The notes under the pieces: model-generated
The model's input: only the letters and a program-made list of their open reading frames with translations
What the model was told of the DNA's origin: nothing
The model's database searches: none
NCBI GenBank assembly: GCA_963823495.1
Contig: CAWGLV010000001.1
Span: forward strand, 2,108,001 to 2,172,000
Direction of reading: 5' to 3'
DNA: 64,000 bases
Origin: DATDAH01 sp963823495
Lineage (GTDB): Bacteria; Actinomycetota; Acidimicrobiia; Acidimicrobiales; DATDAH01
Shown: piece by piece, positions 51,013 through 59,598 of the stretch
Layout of the letters: every line of letters starts with the position of its first letter
Numbering within the stretch: position 1 is the stretch's first letter
Made by a program: the position numbers and the translations under genes

Positions 51013-52083
51013 GTGACCAGTTCTCCTTCTGATTGGCCGGATGTGGCATGGGCCCATGCGCCCTTGCCGGTCGGAGAGGTCGGGGCGTTCGACCGAGCGG
51101 AGCGGGAAGCGCGGGAGGACTCGCTGCTCGCTCCGGGTGCCACCCGCGCGCTGGGCGCCGGCAGCCGCGCGTCGGCCGAGGACCCGGACCCGAACCGGAC
51201 CTGCTTCGAGCGGGACCTGGACCGGATCCAGCACAGCCGGCCCTTCCGGCGGCTGGCGGGCAAGTGCCAGGTGTACCTGGCCCCCGACGACGACCATCTC
51301 CGCACCCGACTCACCCATGCCATCGAGGTCGGACAGGTGGCGGTCTCCATCGCCCGGGCCACCCGGCTCAACGAGGCCCTCACGCTGGCGTCGGCCCTGG
51401 GCCACGACTGCGGCCACGGCCCGGCGGGCCACGCCTCAGAGGACGCCCTGTCGCCGTACCTCGAAGGCGGGTACCACCACGCCGTGTACGGCGCCGATGT
51501 CGTCCTCCAGCCACTCAACCTCTGTGCCGAGACCCTCGACGCGGTCCGCAACCACTCCTGGAACCGCCCGGCACCCGCGACCCCCGAGGGCGAGGTGGTG
51601 GCCTGGGCCGACCGGATCGCCTACGTCTGCCACGACTTCGAGGACGCGGTCGACGCGGGCGTCGTCTCGGCCTCTGATCTGCCCGCCCTGGTCGTGGAGG
51701 CCGTCGGTGCCGAGCGCCGCGTCCAGCTCGGGAGCTTCGTCCACGCCATGGTCGAGACCATCGCCGAGACCGGCCGGGTGGGCCTGCGCCAGCCCGAGGC
51801 CGAGGCCCTGGCCGCCTTCCGGGCGTTCAACTACGAGCGCATCTACCTCCGGCCGGAGTCGGTGGCCCAGGCCGACCGGGTCAATGCCCTGCTGCGCCAG
51901 CTCACCGAGTGGTTCATCGAGAACCCCCGAGCCATCGGCGATGGCCAGGCCGTGGCCCCGGACTCACCCGAAGCGGCCGCCACCGCGGTCCAGTACGTCA
52001 GTGGCATGACCGACCGGTTCGCCCTCCGCCTGGCCGTCGACCGCCTCGGCTGGTCCGAGGCGGAGCTCCCCACCGGCGTCTGA
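51013..52083 (+). CDS. dgt: Deoxyguanosinetriphosphate triphosphohydrolase-like HD protein
   Basis: 356 residues from GTG 51013. HD-domain metal ligands: RLTHAIEVGQVAVSIAR (His), ALGHDCGHGPAGHASE (HD pair) and WADRIAYVCHDFEDAVD (last Asp). FERDLDRIQHSRPFRRLAGK is the dGTPase-type N-terminal motif. It hydrolyses dNTPs to nucleosides and triphosphate in characterised members. Length and motifs fit the dGTPase type 2 group. Confidence 0.92.
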   Translation: MTSSPSDWPDVAWAHAPLPVGEVGAFDRAEREAREDSLLAPGATRALGAGSRASAEDPDPNRTCFERDLDRIQHSRPFRRLAGKCQVYLAPDDDHLRTRLTHAIEVGQVAVSIARATRLNEALTLASALGHDCGHGPAGHASEDALSPYLEGGYHHAVYGADVVLQPLNLCAETLDAVRNHSWNRPAPATPEGEVVAWADRIAYVCHDFEDAVDAGVVSASDLPALVVEAVGAERRVQLGSFVHAMVETIAETGRVGLRQPEAEALAAFRAFNYERIYLRPESVAQADRVNALLRQLTEWFIENPRAIGDGQAVAPDSPEAAATAVQYVSGMTDRFALRLAVDRLGWSEAELPTGV

Positions 52084-52130
52084 GGGGGTTCGGGGGCCCG
52101 AATGGCTCCGGGGCGGGACCGGCCCCGCCG

Positions 52131-52136
52131 TATCCT
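52131..52136 (+). promoter_or_regulatory. -10-like box TATCCT for obg
   Basis: TATCCT ends 6 nt before the GTG at 52143 and fixes the obg start well inside a longer open frame. Confidence 0.5.
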
Positions 52137-52142
52137 CCAGCG

Positions 52143-53402
52143 GTGGCCGGATTCGTGGACGAAGCGCAGCTCTGCGCGAAGGCCGGCGACGGTGGCGCGG
52201 GCTGTGTGTCGTTCCGGCGGGAGGCCCACGTGTCCCGAGGGGGCCCGGACGGCGGCGACGGCGGCACGGGCGGTGATGTCTGGCTGGTGGCCGACCGCAA
52301 CGTGGCGTCGCTTCTGGCGTTCCGGGACCACCCGCACCGTCGGGCCCAGAGCGGGGTCCACGGCCAGGGCAAGAAGAAGCACGGGGCCACCGGGAACAGC
52401 ATCGAGGTCCCCGTTCCCGAGGGCACCCAGGTCAAGGACCAGGACGGCACGCTCCTGGCCGACCTGGCTCACGCCGGCGACCGCTGGCGGGCCGTGGAAG
52501 GCGGCCGAGGTGGTCGGGGCAACGCGAGCTTCCTGAGCAACCGGCGGCGGGCTCCGGCGTTCGCGGAGCAGGGCGAGGTGGTCGAGGAGGTCTGGTTCGA
52601 CCTGGAGCTCAAGCTGCAGGCCGATGTCGCCCTCGTCGGGTTCCCCAACGTGGGCAAGAGCACGCTCATCGCCCGGGTCTCGGCCGCCAAGCCCAAGATC
52701 GCCGACTACCCCTTCACCACGCTCGAGCCCAACCTCGGCGTGGTCCGCACCGACGACGCCGAGTTCGTGATGGCCGACATCCCCGGCCTCATCGAAGGGG
52801 CGGCCGAAGGACGGGGCCTCGGCCATCAGTTCCTGCGCCACGTCGAGCGGGCCCGGGTCCTGGTCATCCTCTGCGACCTGGCTCCGGCCGACGGCATCTC
52901 GGTGGAGGACCAGCAGCGGATCCTCCTCGACGAACTCGGCCGCTACCAGCCTGATCTGGTCGACCGTCCCCGCCTGGTGGTCGGCTCCCGGGTCGACCTG
53001 ATCGATCCCGCCGAGGCGCCCGATGGTCTGGACCTCCACGTGTCGTCGATCACCGGCGAGGGCGTCGACGACCTGGTCGGTCGCGCCGCCACCCTGGTGG
53101 CCGAGGCGCGGGCGGCCGAGCCGGTCGACGACGACGTCGGTGGCCCGGCTTTCGTCCTGCACCGCCCCGGGGCGGAGCCCTTCGACGTCCGTCGGGACGA
53201 CGACGGGACCTTCGTGGTGGACGGCCGGGAGGCCAGGCGGGCCGTGGCGTTCTCCGACCTCAGCGACCTCCAGGCACTCGAGGTCGCCCACGGGCGCCTC
53301 AAGCGCCTCGGCGTCGACCGGGCCCTGGCCCGGGCCGGGGCCACCGCCGGCGACACCGTGCGCATCGGGGACCTGGCGTTCGACTACGAGCCCGAGGTCT
53401 GA
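52143..53402 (+). CDS. obg: GTPase Obg/CgtA
   Basis: 419 residues. The glycine-rich OBG domain starts FVDEAQLCAKAGDGGAGCVS and contains GGPDGGDGGTGGDVWL. The G domain has G1 LVGFPNVGKSTLI, G2 DYPFTTLEPNLGVV and G3 ADIPGLIEGAAEG; the G4 position reads VVGSRVDLID (S-R-V-D) rather than the usual NKxD. The C-terminal ~80 residues form the actinobacterial OCT domain. A ribosome-assembly and stress GTPase. proB follows after 4 nt. Confidence 0.96.
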   Translation: MAGFVDEAQLCAKAGDGGAGCVSFRREAHVSRGGPDGGDGGTGGDVWLVADRNVASLLAFRDHPHRRAQSGVHGQGKKKHGATGNSIEVPVPEGTQVKDQDGTLLADLAHAGDRWRAVEGGRGGRGNASFLSNRRRAPAFAEQGEVVEEVWFDLELKLQADVALVGFPNVGKSTLIARVSAAKPKIADYPFTTLEPNLGVVRTDDAEFVMADIPGLIEGAAEGRGLGHQFLRHVERARVLVILCDLAPADGISVEDQQRILLDELGRYQPDLVDRPRLVVGSRVDLIDPAEAPDGLDLHVSSITGEGVDDLVGRAATLVAEARAAEPVDDDVGGPAFVLHRPGAEPFDVRRDDDGTFVVDGREARRAVAFSDLSDLQALEVAHGRLKRLGVDRALARAGATAGDTVRIGDLAFDYEPEV

Positions 53403-53406
53403 CCTG

Positions 53407-54498
53407 ATGATCGTGGTGGTCAAGATCGGGACGTCGTCCATAACCGATTCCCACGGCGTCCTCGACCCGGCGTCGATCAGCGGGCTCTGCGCCCAGGTGG
53501 GGGCCCTGGCTCAGGACGGTCACCAGGTGGTGGTCGTGACCTCGGGGGGCATCGCGGCTGGCCTTCCCGCCCTCGGGCTCAGCGCGGCGAGGCGTCCCCG
53601 GGACGCGGTGACCCTCCAGGCCGCCTCGGCGGTGGGCCAGAGCCGTCTCATGGGCCTCTACGACGATGCCCTGGCCCACAGCGGGCTGACGGCCGGCCAG
53701 GTCCTGTTGGCGCCGAGGGACTTCATGATCCGCCAGCAGTACCTCTACGCCCGGGGGACCCTCGAGCGCCTGCTCGAACTGGGTGTGGTCCCGGTCATCA
53801 ACGAGAACGACGCCATCGCCGACGACGAGATCCGCTTCGGCGACAACGACCGGCTCTCCGCCCTCGTGGCGCACCTGCTGGGGGCCGACCTGTTGATTCT
53901 CTTGACCGACACCCCCGGGCTGTTGACCGCTGATCCCCGCCTGGACCAGTCGGCCTCGCTCATCGAGGAGATCGTGGAGGTCGACCAGGAGATCGAAGCG
54001 CTCGCGGGCGCGACCGGCAGCGGCCGGGGGAGTGGGGGTATGGCGTCCAAGATCACTGCGGCCAAGATCGCCGCCTGGTCGGGCGTACGGGCCGTCATCG
54101 CCGACGCCCGGCGCCACGGGGTCATGGCCGGCGCCGTCGCGGGCGAGGCGGTGGGCACCGTCGTCCAGCCCCGGGACAAGCGCCTGCCCAGCCGCAAGCT
54201 CTGGATCGCCTTCGCCGTCGGGTCCTCCGGGACGGTAGTGGTCGACGCCGGGGCCCGCCGGGCGTTGGTGGAGCAGAACCGGTCGCTTCTGCCCGCCGGC
54301 ATCGTCCGGGTCGAGGGTGCCTTCCACGCCGACGACGCCGTGGAGGTGGCCGGGCCCGACGGCGAGGTCTTCGCCAAGGGCCTGGTGCAGGTCGACGCGG
54401 CCAGCCTGTCCGACGCCGCCGGCAAGCAGACCGCCGACCTGGCCGAAGGCCTGCCCCACGAGGTCATCCACAAGGACGACCTGGTCGTCCTGCCATAG
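53407..54498 (+). CDS. proB: Glutamate 5-kinase with PUA domain
   Basis: 363 residues. The amino-acid kinase fold begins VVVKIGTSSITDS; VTSGGIAAGLPALGL, PVINENDAIADDEIRFGDND and GSGGMASKITAAKIA are substrate/ATP motifs. Residues ~270-360 are a PUA domain. First step of proline synthesis. It is translationally close to obg (4 nt), but proA lies 6 kb away, past an inserted minus-strand cluster. Confidence 0.96.
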   Translation: MIVVVKIGTSSITDSHGVLDPASISGLCAQVGALAQDGHQVVVVTSGGIAAGLPALGLSAARRPRDAVTLQAASAVGQSRLMGLYDDALAHSGLTAGQVLLAPRDFMIRQQYLYARGTLERLLELGVVPVINENDAIADDEIRFGDNDRLSALVAHLLGADLLILLTDTPGLLTADPRLDQSASLIEEIVEVDQEIEALAGATGSGRGSGGMASKITAAKIAAWSGVRAVIADARRHGVMAGAVAGEAVGTVVQPRDKRLPSRKLWIAFAVGSSGTVVVDAGARRALVEQNRSLLPAGIVRVEGAFHADDAVEVAGPDGEVFAKGLVQVDAASLSDAAGKQTADLAEGLPHEVIHKDDLVVLP

Positions 54499-54501
54499 AA
54501 C

Positions 54502-54550
54502 GAAATTGCGTCGATGGGTCACGCCAGGCGTGACCAATCGACGCAATTTC
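54502..54550. repeat. Palindromic element, copy 2 (after proB)
   Basis: A 49-bp inverted repeat with 24-nt arms, one mismatch and a single-base loop. The inner stem and the CGACGCAATTTC flank match the element after ndk. It begins 4 nt after the proB stop and ends 4 nt before the convergent pspA stop; likely a bidirectional terminator. Confidence 0.75.
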
Positions 54551-54553
54551 AGA

Positions 54554-55324
54554 TCAGTCCTCGGTGGGGGGTTCCTCGGTGGTGGCGGGCTCCGGCTCGC
54601 CGGTGGTCAGGCCCAGCTGCTCGCGCATGGCGTCCAACCTGGCGTGGGCCTCGGTGGACCGGGTGGCCCGCTCGACCTCGAGCATGCGGTTCTCCACGGT
54701 GCCCTCGCTGAGCTCGGCCATGCCGGTGGCCTTGGCGTAGCGGGCCTCGATCTTCTCCCGGACCTGGTCGAAGGTGGGGACGTCCTCGCCGACCGTCTCG
54801 GACAGCGATGCCATGGCCGTGTTCATCTGCTCCTGCATCTTGGCCTGGTCGAGCTGGCCGAGGAGCTTCTGACGTTCGGTCAGCTTCTCCTGCAGGGCGA
54901 TGCTGTTCTGCTCCACCGCGGCCTTGGCCTGCTCGACGGCCCGGGCGTTGTCCAGGTGGAGGGTCTTGAGGTCGTCGACCTCCCGCTCGATCTCGATGAG
55001 GCGGGTGGCGATGGTCTCCGCGGTGGTGGTGAATTCCTCGGACTTGTCGGCCTCACCGCTCCGGCCGGCTTCGTCGGCCATCATCAGTGCCTGGCGAGCC
55101 TGGCCGTTGACCTTCTCCAGCTCCTCCATCCGGCGGTTCAGCCGGAGCTCGGTCTGCTTCTGGTTGGCGATGACGTTGGCCGCCTGCTCCTTGAGTCGGC
55201 GGTGCTGGTCGTGGGCCTCGCGGATGGCCTGTTCGAGCTGCACCTTGGGGTCGGCTCGGGCCTCGAAGTCACCGCTGAGCTTGGCGGTCAGGTACTGCCA
55301 CCAACGGCGGAAGAGCTTGATCAT
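54554..55324 (-). CDS. pspA: Phage-shock protein A / IM30 family (PspA)
   Basis: 256 residues, mostly one long coiled coil. It starts IKLFRRWWQYLTAKLSGDFE, with the amphipathic first helix that senses membrane packing defects, followed by VQLEQAIREAHDQHRRLKEQ. An ESCRT-III-like membrane-remodelling stress protein. The acidic Thr/Pro/Glu tail is species-specific. Its TAGGCT box overlaps the murJ stop codon, so it can be expressed alone or by read-through from the murJ operon. Confidence 0.94.
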   Translation of the reverse strand: MIKLFRRWWQYLTAKLSGDFEARADPKVQLEQAIREAHDQHRRLKEQAANVIANQKQTELRLNRRMEELEKVNGQARQALMMADEAGRSGEADKSEEFTTTAETIATRLIEIEREVDDLKTLHLDNARAVEQAKAAVEQNSIALQEKLTERQKLLGQLDQAKMQEQMNTAMASLSETVGEDVPTFDQVREKIEARYAKATGMAELSEGTVENRMLEVERATRSTEAHARLDAMREQLGLTTGEPEPATTEEPPTED

Positions 55325-55331
55325 GGATCAG

Positions 55332-55337
55332 AGCCTA
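55332..55337 (-). promoter_or_regulatory. -10-like box TAGGCT for pspA, overlapping the murJ stop
   Basis: TAGGCT lies 7 nt before the pspA ATG at 55324. Its first three bases are the murJ TAG stop codon (55335-55337). Confidence 0.5.
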
Positions 55338-56996
55338 GGGGCTGGCCGGTGTCGAGGGCCGACGTCGGGCCCGGAGGCGGTCGAGGAGGTCGAGGGCGTC
55401 GGGGACCCGGAGCCCGATGAGCGCGAGGGCGTAGGCCACGATCCCGACCGTGACGCCCGTGAAGGTCCGCACCACGGCGCCCACCCCCTCGTCGGATCCC
55501 ACGGCTCGGGTAACCGTCCAGACGACGACGGCCATGATCGCGGCGGCCACGACCATGCGTCCGACGCCGGTGAGCGTGCGCAGGCCACCGAGGCCACCGA
55601 CGCGTCGGGCCAGCGCGACCATCGCGAGAACGGCCGCGAGGGTGTAGGCGAGCGCGTAGGCGAGCGCGAGGCCCTGTACCCCCAGGGCGCCGACCAGGGC
55701 CAACGCGGCGACGATGTTCACGCCGTTCTCGGCCAGGTTGAGCAAGAACGGGGTCCGCGTGTCCTTGAAGGCGTAGAAGCCCCGCAACGCCAGCAGGTAC
55801 AGCGAGAAACCGAGCAGGCCCAGGGAGAAGGCCACGAGCACCTCGGCGGTGAGCGCGGAGGAGCCGCCGCCGAACGCGCCCCGCTCGAGGAGCATGGCCA
55901 CCAGGGGGCGGGCCAGGACGATGTAACCGATGGCGGCGGGCAGGACCACGAGGGTGAGCAGTCGGAGGCCGAGCCCGAACCGGTCCCGGAAGCCGGGGAG
56001 GTCGCCCTGGGTGGCGAAGGCGGCGAGGTCCGGCATGAAGGCCGTCATGATCGAGACGGCGAACAACCCGTGGGGCAACTGGAAGAAGATGAAGGCGTAG
56101 GTGTAGGCCGACACGGCGCCGGCGCCCTCGCCGTTGGCCAGGGCGAGCACGACGAACAGGGCCACCTGGTTGGCCACGGCGTAGCCGATGGTCCAGCCCG
56201 AGAGGCGGGCCACGGTGCGGATGGCGGGATGGCGCCAGGCCGGGTTGAAGCGGATCCGGATGCCCGCGTGGCGGACCGCGGGCCAGAGGGCGACGGTCAT
56301 GGCGACGATGCCGGCCGTCGTGCCCAGACCGAGCACGAGGAGCAGTCCCTGGTCGTCGGCCACGTCGCCGAGGGTCGTGTCGCTGCCGGCGACGGCGGCG
56401 AAGCTCAGGAGCACGCCGATGACCACGACGTTGTTCAGCACCGGGGCGTAGGCGGGGGCGAAGAAGGAGCGGCGGGCGTTGAGGAGCGCGGTGCCGAGGG
56501 TCATCAGGCCGTAGAAGAGGATCTGGGGCAGCAGCAGGCGCAGCAGCGGCACCGCCACCTCGGCCTGGGCCGCGGCTTCCGCCGGGGAGAGGCGCAGCGT
56601 GTAGACGTCGACGATCAGCGGGGCGGCGAGGACGGCGACGACGGTGAGCACACCCAGAGCGATGACCGCGACGGTCAGGACGGCATTGGTGGCGTCCTCG
56701 TCGCCCAGTTGGTCGTTCTCGACGAAGATCGGCACGAGGCTGGCCGAGAGGACGCCACCCAACAGCAGCTCGTAGATGATGTTGGGGGTGGTGTTGGCCA
56801 GGTTGTAGGCGTCGCTCAGGGCCGTGGCCCCCAAGGCGAAGGTGAGCGCGCCCACCCGCACCAGGCCCGACACCCGGCTGAGGCCGGTGCCGATGCCGAC
56901 CACGGCACTGGACCGCACGAGCCGGGCCGTCGCCGGGCCGTTGGCGGCGACGGCCAGGTCGTCGGGTTCCGCGGTCGGGTCGCCCGGGACGCTCAC
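55335..56996 (-). CDS. murJ: Lipid II flippase MurJ
   Basis: 553 residues with about 14 membrane helices of the MATE/MOP fold. Signatures: VVGIGTGLSRVSGLVRVGAL at the first helix, NTTPNIIYELLLGGVLSASL, and a central FFQLPHGLFAVSIMTAFMPD. MurJ moves lipid II outward for RodA/PBP2, whose genes lie 11 kb upstream. The GTG start overlaps the preceding gene's stop (GTGA). It lacks the long cytoplasmic pseudokinase tail found on the mycobacterial homologue. Confidence 0.93.
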   Translation of the reverse strand: MSVPGDPTAEPDDLAVAANGPATARLVRSSAVVGIGTGLSRVSGLVRVGALTFALGATALSDAYNLANTTPNIIYELLLGGVLSASLVPIFVENDQLGDEDATNAVLTVAVIALGVLTVVAVLAAPLIVDVYTLRLSPAEAAAQAEVAVPLLRLLLPQILFYGLMTLGTALLNARRSFFAPAYAPVLNNVVVIGVLLSFAAVAGSDTTLGDVADDQGLLLVLGLGTTAGIVAMTVALWPAVRHAGIRIRFNPAWRHPAIRTVARLSGWTIGYAVANQVALFVVLALANGEGAGAVSAYTYAFIFFQLPHGLFAVSIMTAFMPDLAAFATQGDLPGFRDRFGLGLRLLTLVVLPAAIGYIVLARPLVAMLLERGAFGGGSSALTAEVLVAFSLGLLGFSLYLLALRGFYAFKDTRTPFLLNLAENGVNIVAALALVGALGVQGLALAYALAYTLAAVLAMVALARRVGGLGGLRTLTGVGRMVVAAAIMAVVVWTVTRAVGSDEGVGAVVRTFTGVTVGIVAYALALIGLRVPDALDLLDRLRARRRPSTPASP

Positions 56997-57757
56997 GGGT
57001 TCGTCGCGCCGCTGCCGTCCGCCTCGTCGAGGGCGAGGCGGAGGGCCTCCATCTCCTCGAGGACGTCCTCGACATCGGTGGTCACCCCGCCGAGAGCACC
57101 CAGGTCACCGGGGTGGTCGGCGTCTACGGACAACTCGAGGGACCGGGCCACGGCCTCGTCGAGCCGGGCGTCCAGGAGGCGCAGGGTGTCCCGGGTCTCG
57201 TTCAGGACGCCGTCGATCCGCTCGGCGGTGGCCAGCTGGGCCTGGAGCGACTGAGCGGTGCGTTCGAGGCTGCTGCCCGCGGCCCAGGACTCGCCGGCAT
57301 TGGCCTCCACCCGCTGGAGCTCGGCGAGGACGGCGCCGGTGTCGATCTGGCGGCGGACGTCCTCGAGGCGCTGCCCGCGCCGGGCCACCAGGCCGGCCTC
57401 GCTGACGCCGCGCTCCAGTTGGGCACCGATGCTGCGCAGCCGGTCCTGGAGGGGCCCCGGGGCGACATCGGCTGCAGCTTGACGGAAGCGGGACTGGGCC
57501 TTGAGGGCCTCCTGGACCGCGTGGCGCCATGGCTCCCGCAGGGAGAACGGGTCCACCTGACCCGGCCCCGACATGGAACGGTGCCGCCGGGCGACCGGGA
57601 CGGCGACGGCGATGAGCCAGGCCAGGACGGCCAGGGTGAGCGCGCCGATGAAGCCGCCCCCGACGAGGATGCCCAGGGCGGCGCCGGCGCCGGCTCCGAG
57701 GATCGCCGGCGGTCGCATGCCGGCCACGACGGCGTCACGGGCGAGCAGCGGCAGCAC
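56993..57757 (-). CDS. Membrane-anchored coiled-coil protein, function unknown
   Basis: 254 residues. N-terminal Gly/Ala-rich hydrophobic segments (ILGAGAGAALGILVGGGFIG and LTLAVLAWLIAVAVPVARR) form a two-helix hairpin. The remainder is a soluble helical region with heptad-like patterns (EALKAQSRFRQAAADVAPG and LEDVRRQIDTGAVLAELQRV) and an acidic end. The layout recalls XpaC/TelA-associated proteins, but I cannot assign a family. It starts 5 nt after the VWA protein gene and overlaps murJ by 4 nt, so it is made in step with both. Confidence 0.75.
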   Translation of the reverse strand: MLPLLARDAVVAGMRPPAILGAGAGAALGILVGGGFIGALTLAVLAWLIAVAVPVARRHRSMSGPGQVDPFSLREPWRHAVQEALKAQSRFRQAAADVAPGPLQDRLRSIGAQLERGVSEAGLVARRGQRLEDVRRQIDTGAVLAELQRVEANAGESWAAGSSLERTAQSLQAQLATAERIDGVLNETRDTLRLLDARLDEAVARSLELSVDADHPGDLGALGGVTTDVEDVLEEMEALRLALDEADGSGATNP

Positions 57758-57762
57758 GACGG

Positions 57763-59598
57763 TCAGAAGTTGGAGATGACGGCGGCGAGGACACGGTCGA
57801 TGGTGGCGGGGTCCGAGGCCGTGTAGAGCGCGGCGTTGGATGCCTCGGCGATCTGTCGCAGGGTGGCCAGGTCGGCGTCGGCGCCGTAGGAGATGGGGAA
57901 GATCCGCACCGGCTCGGCTCGCTGGCCCTCGCTGCCCGAAGTCAGGGCGGCCAGCAAGTCGTCGAGCTGGTCGTCGTCGTCGCTCTGGTCGCCGTCGTCG
58001 TTGACCCCGTCGCTGAGGAGGACGACGGCGTTGATGCTGGCTGGGTCATAGGCCGCGACCGCGTCGTCGTACGCGGCCTGGGTGGCGGTGTAGAGGGGGG
58101 TGCCGTTCGTCGGGAAGAGGCCTTGGATCGCCGCGGCCAGATCCTGACGGTGGCCGCGGGTCATGGGTCCGGCGTCGACCAGGTCGACCACCTCGTCGGC
58201 GCCGTCGGGTCCGATCTCGGTGGAGAAGACCCGCAGCCCGACCACGTCGCGGTCGGCGAAGAGGTCGAGCGCGTTGGTCGCGGCCTCGATGGCGAGGTCC
58301 AGCTTGGTCGGCGTCGGGCGGTCGCCGGCCGGGTCCCCCATGGAGCCGGAGACGTCGACGACCAGTTGGACCCGGGCGGGTTTGCGCTGTTCGTCCCAGC
58401 GATCGAGCAGCTCGATCATCACCGGGGGCTCAGGGACCTCGAGCAGGGTCTGGGGCTGGTCGGGGTCGACGCCGTTGTCCGCGGTCACCGGGGCGTCGAC
58501 GGCCACCTCGGGGTTGCCCGGGCGGAACCCGAACTCCAGGACCCGCTCCTGGTTGTCGGCTTCCTGGACGAAGGCCCCGAAGGCCTCGGCCGCTTCACGC
58601 TCGGAGTCGGAGACCCATTCGGCGTCCAGGACGAAGAACGGGTTGTCGGAGTACAGCGTGCCTTCTTCGGGATAGATGGCGACGAGGGGCACCCGCGGCG
58701 GCCGGGGCTCTTCGCCGGGCTGGAGCACACCGTCGGGGTTGCCCCGGTTGTAGTCGATGACCGATTTCTCCTCGACGGCGACGGCGGAGGCGTAGTTCAG
58801 GGAGTTGCCCCGTTGGTCGGCCCGGTACAGGTTGTTGAGGAACGTCAGGGTGGTGTCGCCGTAGTGGACCACGGCCGACTCGACCCCGGTGGCGAAGTCG
58901 ACGACCTCCTGTTGGGCGAGGTCTTCGGTGGTCAGGCCCTCCGTCTTGCCGGTGGCCGCATAGCTCTGGGCGATGAGGGCGGAGAGCCCGCTGGTGGAGA
59001 AGTTGGGGTTGGTCTTGCCCAGCCGGAACGGGCCCCATTCGGGATGACCGAAGGCGGCCCAGCCCTGGCCGCCCGTTGCGAGATCGAAGATGTCGGTGAA
59101 CCCGATCGGCTCCTCGGGCCAGCCGAGGGCCTCGGCCATCGGCTGGGGCATGGCGATGACCAGCGGGGTGAGCATGAACGGTGTGCCCTCGCCCGCGATC
59201 GGCGCGTCGCCGGCCTCGGTGAGGCGCTGGTCGACGATGGCCCCCCACGCGCTCGAGGCGGGGGACCACACGACCGGTCGTGGTCCCTCGGCGGCCTCGT
59301 CCCATCCCTCGGTCAGCAGGGAGGCGCCCAGGCCGGACGCCTTGGACTGGGGCCGGACGAAGACGCATTCGCCGTCCACCTCGGCCTCCTCGGAGGCGTT
59401 GAACGTCCGAGCCAGGTCGGTGAGGAGGTCGATCTTCTCCGACGACACGGCCATGTCCACCACGAGGCAGTCACCCGGGTCGCCGAGGAGGCCCTCGATC
59501 GTGGTCCCGTCGCCCGATGACTCGTCCTCCCCGCCGACCGCGCAGGCCGAGGCCAAGAGGGCGCCGAAGACGAACAAGGCGGCGATGTGCCTGATCAC
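57763..59598 (-). CDS. Lipoprotein with substrate-binding domain and VWA domain
   Basis: 611 residues from GTG 59598 (GTGA overlap with the upstream gene). Signal peptide and lipobox-like ASAC (~19). Residues ~40-370 resemble a type 2 periplasmic binding protein (VVWSPASSAWGAIVDQRL, WAAFGHPEWGPFRLGKTNPN, FVLDAEWVSD). Residues ~410-611 are a VWA domain with an intact MIDAS: DVSGSM, Thr in NGTPLYTAT, and LLSDGVND. Such SBP-VWA proteins occur in actinobacteria, but their role is not established. I infer a surface sensor or scaffold acting with the next two membrane proteins. Confidence 0.85.
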   Translation of the reverse strand: MIRHIAALFVFGALLASACAVGGEDESSGDGTTIEGLLGDPGDCLVVDMAVSSEKIDLLTDLARTFNASEEAEVDGECVFVRPQSKASGLGASLLTEGWDEAAEGPRPVVWSPASSAWGAIVDQRLTEAGDAPIAGEGTPFMLTPLVIAMPQPMAEALGWPEEPIGFTDIFDLATGGQGWAAFGHPEWGPFRLGKTNPNFSTSGLSALIAQSYAATGKTEGLTTEDLAQQEVVDFATGVESAVVHYGDTTLTFLNNLYRADQRGNSLNYASAVAVEEKSVIDYNRGNPDGVLQPGEEPRPPRVPLVAIYPEEGTLYSDNPFFVLDAEWVSDSEREAAEAFGAFVQEADNQERVLEFGFRPGNPEVAVDAPVTADNGVDPDQPQTLLEVPEPPVMIELLDRWDEQRKPARVQLVVDVSGSMGDPAGDRPTPTKLDLAIEAATNALDLFADRDVVGLRVFSTEIGPDGADEVVDLVDAGPMTRGHRQDLAAAIQGLFPTNGTPLYTATQAAYDDAVAAYDPASINAVVLLSDGVNDDGDQSDDDDQLDDLLAALTSGSEGQRAEPVRIFPISYGADADLATLRQIAEASNAALYTASDPATIDRVLAAVISNF

